Assembly (NCBI GenBank): GCA_003612405.1
Contig: RAYR01000004.1
Span: 164,846-228,845, forward strand
Reading direction: 5' to 3'
Length of the DNA stretch: 64,000 nt
From: a bacterium 0.1xD8-71
Lineage (GTDB): Bacteria; Bacillota; Clostridia; Lachnospirales; Lachnospiraceae
Each line of letters opens with the position of its first letter. Positions within the stretch are counted from its first letter, which is position 1. The notes under the pieces were generated by a model, which searched no databases, was not told where the DNA came from, and saw only the letters and a list, made by a program, of their open reading frames with translations. This document shows, piece after piece, positions 59,694-64,000 of the stretch. The translations under genes and the position numbers were made by a program.

Positions 59694-60304
59694 TTAATAA
59701 AATCCAAAATGTGCTGCTACCCTATTAACTAATTCGTCAACTCCTACGCCTCCATCGTTTATAATGGAAAGATACTTGTTCTCTTCACATTGTCTTTGCA
59801 CTTCTTTCGCAAACAAGACATCTCTATCCATCCAATTACAAAAAGCTTTTTCTTTATCCCTGCATCCTTCTAATATATATGGCACAAATTCCCGCTTTCT
59901 GAAATGAGAAATCTGAAATTCTTTTGCAGGCGTAATGGAAAGATATCTGCTGCGCGGTACACCTGATTGTTTCATTAAATCCGGTACATACGCCACACCT
60001 TCTGTAATAATTCCATTTTCACAATGAAGCTTTTTATATCCGCCAATATATATTCAAAAACTTCTTTATAGAACTCAAATTCCTCCATACATTGAAGTGC
60101 AGGCTCTCTCATCCAAATCTGTTCCGGGGTCAGTGTAACAGTCTTTTTACATATAGGATATCCTTTTAGCGCACCCAATTTCGTATACTCATCAAGGAAA
60201 TCATCTACTTTGAAATAATATAAATTATATTTCCGCGAGAGAATTTCCGCTACTGTGCTTTTTCCTGCACAGGGTGAACCGCCAATGTAATATGTATTCA
60301 TCAT
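59694..60304 (-). pseudogene. P-loop kinase-like gene with one-base frameshift
   Basis: The frame from 60304 gives MMNTYYIGGSPCAGKSTVAE, a P-loop kinase start, to VFEYILADIK. It then shifts within an A run near 60032 (five where six are needed). The continuing frame reads LHCENGIITEGVAYVPDLMK, then RSRYLSITPAKEFQISHFRK and ends RVAAHFGFY. With one more A the gene encodes about 200 residues. It is distinct from kinase copies 1-3 in sequence but of similar build. The frameshift may be real decay or a sequence error. Confidence 0.65.
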
Positions 60305-60311
60305 TTATCCC

Positions 60312-60905
60312 TCACGATTCGGATTTCAAATTGCCTTTTTGTATATGATCCTGAATGATCTGCTCTGTCACTTCATATATCTTTTCCGAACCCAGTTTTG
60401 TTTTACCCTGTCTTGTATATACCTGCTTTGCCGTAACATCATGTTCCCGCCAGTCGCCGCCATCATTACTGTTATTCAAAATAAGGGGTTGGAAGTTATC
60501 CATCGCATGGGCGAATCTGGATTCCGCCGTCTCATATGCTTCAAACTCATCAAACAAGGCAATAAACTCCTGTCTCTGGTCTTCCGGAAGAATCGAAAAT
60601 ATACGTTCTTTTGCGGCATCCTCCCTGGCTTTTTGTGTGAGCAGACTTTCTGCATCATAAGCATATGTATCTCCTGCATCAATTTCCACGATATCATGAA
60701 GCAGACACATAAGCATTACCTTTGCAATATCTACTTTTTCGTTTGCATATTCCCTGAATAGATATGCCATTACCGCCATATGCCAGGAATGTTCGGCGTC
60801 ATTTTCGTTCCTGCCGTTACCCGACAGATGCGTTTGTCTGAAGATATTTTTGGCCTTGTCTATTTCCAAGGCAAATGCCAATTGCCTTTCTATCCGTGAA
60901 TTCAT
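60312..60905 (-). CDS. HD-domain hydrolase, YfbR-like
   Basis: The protein has 197 residues. The HD metal motif is kept: NENDAEHSWHMAVMAYLFRE, MLMCLLHDIVEIDAGDTYAY, and a late DNFQPLILNNSNDGGDW. These match the HD proteins related to 5'-nucleotidase YfbR. Substrate is unknown. It precedes the frameshifted kinase gene by seven bases. Confidence 0.85.
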   Translation of the reverse strand: MNSRIERQLAFALEIDKAKNIFRQTHLSGNGRNENDAEHSWHMAVMAYLFREYANEKVDIAKVMLMCLLHDIVEIDAGDTYAYDAESLLTQKAREDAAKERIFSILPEDQRQEFIALFDEFEAYETAESRFAHAMDNFQPLILNNSNDGGDWREHDVTAKQVYTRQGKTKLGSEKIYEVTEQIIQDHIQKGNLKSES

Positions 60906-60922
60906 TGCAATACCTCCACAAA

Positions 60923-61102
60923 TCAGGACTTTTCAGATTGCTTGTATTTTCGATAGACAGAATGGGAGATTAATGCAAAAACCATAGGTATACAGGCGTA
61001 CCCGGCATTAACCTTTCCGTCATTACAAAGAACATATAAAGCCCCGGCTAATGTTAAAATGATGAATATTACACTTAGTGTCAAAGCTGCCCCTTTTATC
61101 AT
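60923..61102 (-). CDS. small two-helix membrane protein
   Basis: The protein has 59 residues from ATG 61102 (AGGAGGACATT upstream). It has two hydrophobic helices (AALTLSVIFIILTLAGALYV and GYACIPMVFALISHSVY) and a basic end. No family recognised. Confidence 0.6.
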   Translation of the reverse strand: MIKGAALTLSVIFIILTLAGALYVLCNDGKVNAGYACIPMVFALISHSVYRKYKQSEKS

Positions 61103-61128
61103 AATGTCCTCCTGCAATGCAATTTTCA

Positions 61129-61782
61129 TTAAACTTCCCAGACCTTTTCATCAAGCGGCACACTGCATCCCCACGATGCTGCCGCCTTCTGAAACATCTT
61201 TTTCCCAAGGGTTTTGAATATCAATCCCACAATCAGGCGCACAGGAAGCGGAAAATATTCCGGGCCGGTAAATTTTTTTGCTTCCTCACGAAAGAAACCG
61301 TCTCCCTCCGCAAACAGTTCACCCATTGCCTGATATGGTTTTGTGACCTGAGCCTGTTTTTCTTCCCCTAAAATCCGGATTCCGAAATTATCTCCTTTCA
61401 CCAGACAGCCGCCATACCGAACGCCCAAATATCCTGGTAATTTTGCCAGAAATTCCTCGCCGCAGCGAAGCTGGCACCCTTCCGCAAAACCGCTTTGCAA
61501 AAGAAATGAAAGTCTTGTATACTCATCCTTCCTGGGAAGCGTTTCCAGAAATTCCAAAAGAAGTCCAGGCACACACTCTACATATAATGGCAGCGCAATG
61601 AGGATTTCATCGTTTTTGATATAAGCATCCCGAATGATGTCCCATGTATTTCGATCGGAGATTGTATATGTTTCAAAGGTGCCTCCTTTTTCTGACAGTC
61701 CTTTTGCAAAGGCAGCTATGATTTTCTCCGTGTTGCTGTATTTACGTACCCGCGGGCTTCCATTGATGATTACAACATGCAT
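61129..61782 (-). CDS. flavodoxin-fold NAD(P)H oxidoreductase
   Basis: The protein has 217 residues beginning MHVVIINGSPRVRKYSNTEK, the FMN-binding loop of this family. DEILIALPLYVECVPGLLLE and RLSFLLQSGFAEGCQLRCGE follow. It overlaps the preceding flavodoxin gene by 13 bases. Both may act together on a quinone or nitro compound. Confidence 0.85.
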   Translation of the reverse strand: MHVVIINGSPRVRKYSNTEKIIAAFAKGLSEKGGTFETYTISDRNTWDIIRDAYIKNDEILIALPLYVECVPGLLLEFLETLPRKDEYTRLSFLLQSGFAEGCQLRCGEEFLAKLPGYLGVRYGGCLVKGDNFGIRILGEEKQAQVTKPYQAMGELFAEGDGFFREEAKKFTGPEYFPLPVRLIVGLIFKTLGKKMFQKAAASWGCSVPLDEKVWEV

Positions 61783-62282
61783 GAAACCGCCTCCTTCCTT
61801 TGGCTATCACAAAAGACTCCCAGGGAACGGCTCCCTATATTCAGCGCAGTACGCTGACACCACCGTTCAAGGTAAGCCTGGTCGCCGTCTCCGGTATAGA
61901 TAATCCCAATATCCGGCTGGTGATCATAACGCATTACATGACGCATCTGCCCATCTTTAAATTTCAGATACATGGTGACAAGCGGCATAATTCTGTCTAC
62001 AATGTTTTTGGTCTGCCAGGAAACAAATCCAAAGCGCGTATCCGAAATCAACCAAACCTGATCAGCTTTGCTCATTTTTCTCAAGATCGGCTCATAATCG
62101 TCCTGAATGGCACATACTCCCGGCGTTTTCAGCCAGCAGTAATTACATCCAACGCAGTGCGAAATGTGCATCCCCGTGGTGTCGATCAACTCAAACCCAT
62201 CTGCATTTTCACCACTGCGAAGCAGTTCCTCTGCTATTGCTTTTCCGATATGTACTTTTGTTGTATCAAGCATTAGAAGCAT
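61770..62282 (-). CDS. flavodoxin-fold protein, N-terminus altered
   Basis: The protein has 170 residues. CVGCNYCWLKTPGVCAIQDD and YEPILRKMSKADQVWLISDT are typical of NAD(P)H-dependent FMN reductase relatives. The usual N-terminal FMN loop (xxNGSPRxxxN) is replaced by LMLDTTKVHIGKAIAEELLR, so FMN binding is uncertain. It overlaps the next gene. Confidence 0.8.
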   Translation of the reverse strand: MLLMLDTTKVHIGKAIAEELLRSGENADGFELIDTTGMHISHCVGCNYCWLKTPGVCAIQDDYEPILRKMSKADQVWLISDTRFGFVSWQTKNIVDRIMPLVTMYLKFKDGQMRHVMRYDHQPDIGIIYTGDGDQAYLERWCQRTALNIGSRSLGVFCDSQRKEAVSCML

Positions 62283-62314
62283 TTATATTTCCCCCTTGTC
62301 CTCTGCCAATTTTA

Positions 62315-63106
62315 TTACAATTTCTTTACAATTTCAATTGCATAGATTAGTAAATCATATCGTACATTCTTTTGCATATTCCAGTTTCGAGAATCCCACT
62401 CCGCACCGCTTACATCATCACCCGCATATAATAACTGGGCAAGCGGAATATGATAATACTGAGACACCGCAAAGAAAGCTGCCGCTTCCATTTCCACGGT
62501 TATACATCCCTCATTCCGCCTTAATGCAATCATATCAGGCGTTTCCCTGTATATGGCATCGCTCGTCCATGTCTTTCCTGTTGTAAATGGAATCCCCATT
62601 TGTTTCAGACACGAGACAACCATTTCAACCGTCTCTTTATGACATTCAACTTCGCGGGATGTTTCTAAATAATGATAGGATGTCCCCTCATCCCTGATCG
62701 CAGAAACAGGGATGATAATCTCTCCAACTTTGCTGTCTTTTGTCAATGCCCCTGCTCCCCCGCAGATTATGAATTTTTCACATCCCATCGCATGTAGTTC
62801 TTCAAGCGTTACAGCTGCACCCGGCGCACCGCAAAATGCCATCGTAATACAAAGTCTGTCTTCTCCATATACATACTCATAAATGGGTATATCCAGCACT
62901 TCTGAGTTAAGATAACCAATGACAGGAAGATTGTTTTGCGCAACAAACTGTTCCAATTCTTTTCTAAAAAAGGTAATAACACATTTTTCAGGAAGACTCT
63001 TCGCCAAAAAATTTGCAGGATGAATAATTGGATTTTTACTGGTATCAAATTCACATATGGGATACTGATTCTGCAATATCATATCTTTTGCCTCCACTAA
63101 TTTCAT
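62315..63106 (-). CDS. nucleoside phosphorylase, uridine phosphorylase-like
   Basis: The protein has 263 residues. AFCGAPGAAVTLEELHAMGC, CEKFIICGGAGALTKDSKVG, EIIIPVSAIRDEGTSYHY and the CITVEMEAAAFFAVSQYYHI motif define the phosphorylase superfamily. It would cleave a nucleoside with phosphate. It lies upstream of the flavodoxin pair on the same strand. Confidence 0.9.
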   Translation of the reverse strand: MKLVEAKDMILQNQYPICEFDTSKNPIIHPANFLAKSLPEKCVITFFRKELEQFVAQNNLPVIGYLNSEVLDIPIYEYVYGEDRLCITMAFCGAPGAAVTLEELHAMGCEKFIICGGAGALTKDSKVGEIIIPVSAIRDEGTSYHYLETSREVECHKETVEMVVSCLKQMGIPFTTGKTWTSDAIYRETPDMIALRRNEGCITVEMEAAAFFAVSQYYHIPLAQLLYAGDDVSGAEWDSRNWNMQKNVRYDLLIYAIEIVKKL

Positions 63107-63156
63107 TTCTTTTCCTTATGTATCGCAATACAAGCCGGAATTTATCTAAATAATAC

Positions 63157-63618
63157 TCAATTACTTCTTCTCAGCACTGTAACTCCTGCATCCTGAGCAA
63201 ACACAAAATATTTCCCATCACTGCTAAAACCACAAGTATAAAATCCATAATTACGAAAAATCATACTTTCGTTACCTTGAGCAGAAGAAAACAACACCGT
63301 AGTTATTAAATTTTCTTTAGTTACACTAATGCTATCTCCTTGTACGGAACTGTCAGGTAATTTTCCACCATAGTATCCTGCTATGCTAATTTCTTCATCG
63401 GGCAATTCATCGCAGTATGCAATCGTGGCTTCTTCATCGTATTCGCAGCTACACGCAAGGATTTCGCCTGAAAAGCAGTCAATAATAGTAGTTTTTTGAG
63501 ATGATATACAGAGTAATTTTCTTGTATTTACTTTTGAAAACCCAACCCATTCCAGTCCACCAACAACGACTTCCTTGACCAGTTCCCAATCAGCCAGTTT
63601 ATAATAATCAATCCACAT
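63157..63618 (-). CDS. hypothetical protein
   Basis: The protein has 153 residues from ATG 63618 (AGAGGTGA upstream; a GTG at 63630 is also possible). It seems to be beta-rich (KVNTRKLLCISSQKTTIIDC, GFYTCGFSSDGKYFVFAQDA), perhaps WD-like or a beta barrel. No family known to me. Confidence 0.6.
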   Translation of the reverse strand: MWIDYYKLADWELVKEVVVGGLEWVGFSKVNTRKLLCISSQKTTIIDCFSGEILACSCEYDEEATIAYCDELPDEEISIAGYYGGKLPDSSVQGDSISVTKENLITTVLFSSAQGNESMIFRNYGFYTCGFSSDGKYFVFAQDAGVTVLRRSN

Positions 63619-63663
63619 ATAAATTTTCACCTCTTAACAAACTCCCGATTTATGCATCTTCAA

Positions 63664-63814
63664 TTATAACATTTCAGTTGTCCGGGGTATCCATATATTT
63701 TTGCTATCTACAGTTGGTCCTGTACGAAAATTTTCTACGTGAATATATTCTGGAATTTTTCCACCAGGCTGAATAATAACCGCAGTTTCTCCTTCATCAG
63801 GATAAATTATAATT
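63664..63814 (-). other. possible coding remnant
   Basis: The minus strand reads IIIYPDEGETAVIIQPGGKI, then PEYIHVENFRTGPTVDSKNI and WIPRTTEML to a stop at 63664. The composition looks coding, but no start codon or ribosome site is present and its upstream part overlaps the DUF3781 gene out of frame. It may be the end of a lost gene. Confidence 0.35.
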
Positions 63815-64000
63815 TCATTTGTTTGCCTTATGTGCCGTAATAATCGTATAGCTATACGCATTTACCGTTAAAATATCATCGTCTACATGAACATACCAGT
63901 TCTTTCCATTACGCGTAATCACGGCATTGGCAGAGTTGATTTTCATTTTACACCAGTCAACCACATCTTCTGTCTCCAAAGACAGATTTCTTTTAATGCG
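63815..64000 (-). CDS. DUF3781 protein, partial
   Basis: The C-terminal 61 residues are in the window: RIKRNLSLETEDVVDWCKMK, INSANAVITRNGKNWYVHVD, YTIITAHKANK. This matches DUF3781. The start is beyond 64000. Function unknown. Confidence 0.85.
   Translation of the reverse strand, partial: RIKRNLSLETEDVVDWCKMKINSANAVITRNGKNWYVHVDDDILTVNAYSYTIITAHKANK

Overview
The window looks like a chromosome segment from a gut Lachnospiraceae-type Clostridium relative (Bacillota). The evidence is the Gram-positive gene families (PcrA, class III fructose bisphosphatase, RepA_N/MobP mobile genes, YerC, DUF1836, CD3324 family), strong AGGAGG ribosome binding sites, and Clostridia-type RlmD and large serine recombinase proteins. 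Core genes have moderate GC. About 5.2-20.8 kb is visibly more AT-rich and accessory.

Layout. (a) 1-5.2 kb: a purF-like gene cut by the window edge, whose glutaminase nucleophile is missing; a degenerate GGDEF protein; a MerR regulator; a His/Cys-rich secreted peptide; a chemotaxis receptor that appears internally deleted; and an AraC/YesN protein without its receiver. (b) 5.2-9.25 kb: AT-rich accessory genes (secreted protein, C13 tract, MazF-like toxin, a HTH-tailed unknown next to a two-helix membrane protein). (c) 9.27-20.9 kb: a mobilizable-element-like block, all on the minus strand. It holds a large serine recombinase, a frameshifted ORF6N/PLD-like gene, XRE regulator, MobP relaxase, MobC and a short RepA_N, then resistance-like cargo (AraC-phosphotransferase fusion, two P-loop kinases behind a putative transcription attenuator, three GNAT acetyltransferases, a CD3324 regulator). 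The block abuts rlmD. The recombinase and RlmD share a homologous C-terminal domain that starts at the same His codon in both, which suggests an rlmD-targeting integration system. (d) 20.9-43 kb: housekeeping genes (rlmD, pcrA, SPFH/PspA pair, chemotaxis receptor, tRNA-Gly(CCC), orphan Hpt, YerC, cold-shock protein, eukaryotic-type HisA, fbp, a lysine-riboswitch-controlled dapA with dapB, cobO-type gene, a two-OB SSB, typA).

(e) 43-55 kb: a xylan/xylo-oligosaccharide locus. An AraC regulator at 52.1 kb is divergent from a minus-strand operon: Gfo/Idh dehydrogenase, VOC protein, TIM-barrel isomerase, CUT1 ABC transporter (binding protein and two permeases), GH43 xylosidase, SDR and a second VOC protein. 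A cytoplasmic-looking GH10 xylanase gene lies convergent to the regulator. The transporter ATPase is not encoded here, so a shared one is presumed. (f) 55-64 kb: a codirectional series of small unrelated genes (QueG-like ferredoxin, P-loop kinase, YfbM, TfoX, HD, flavodoxins, nucleoside phosphorylase, DUF3781). Several are truncated or carry single-base frameshifts in A runs.

A recurring theme is gene decay by deletion that leaves tidy open frames: the receptor at 3.5 kb, the receiver-less YesN, a DUF4867-SDR chimera at 54.3 kb, and a DUF3795 remnant run into a QueG-like gene at 57.1 kb. These could be real genome reduction or assembly joins. All functional calls rest on reading sequence and remembered family features; no searches were run.
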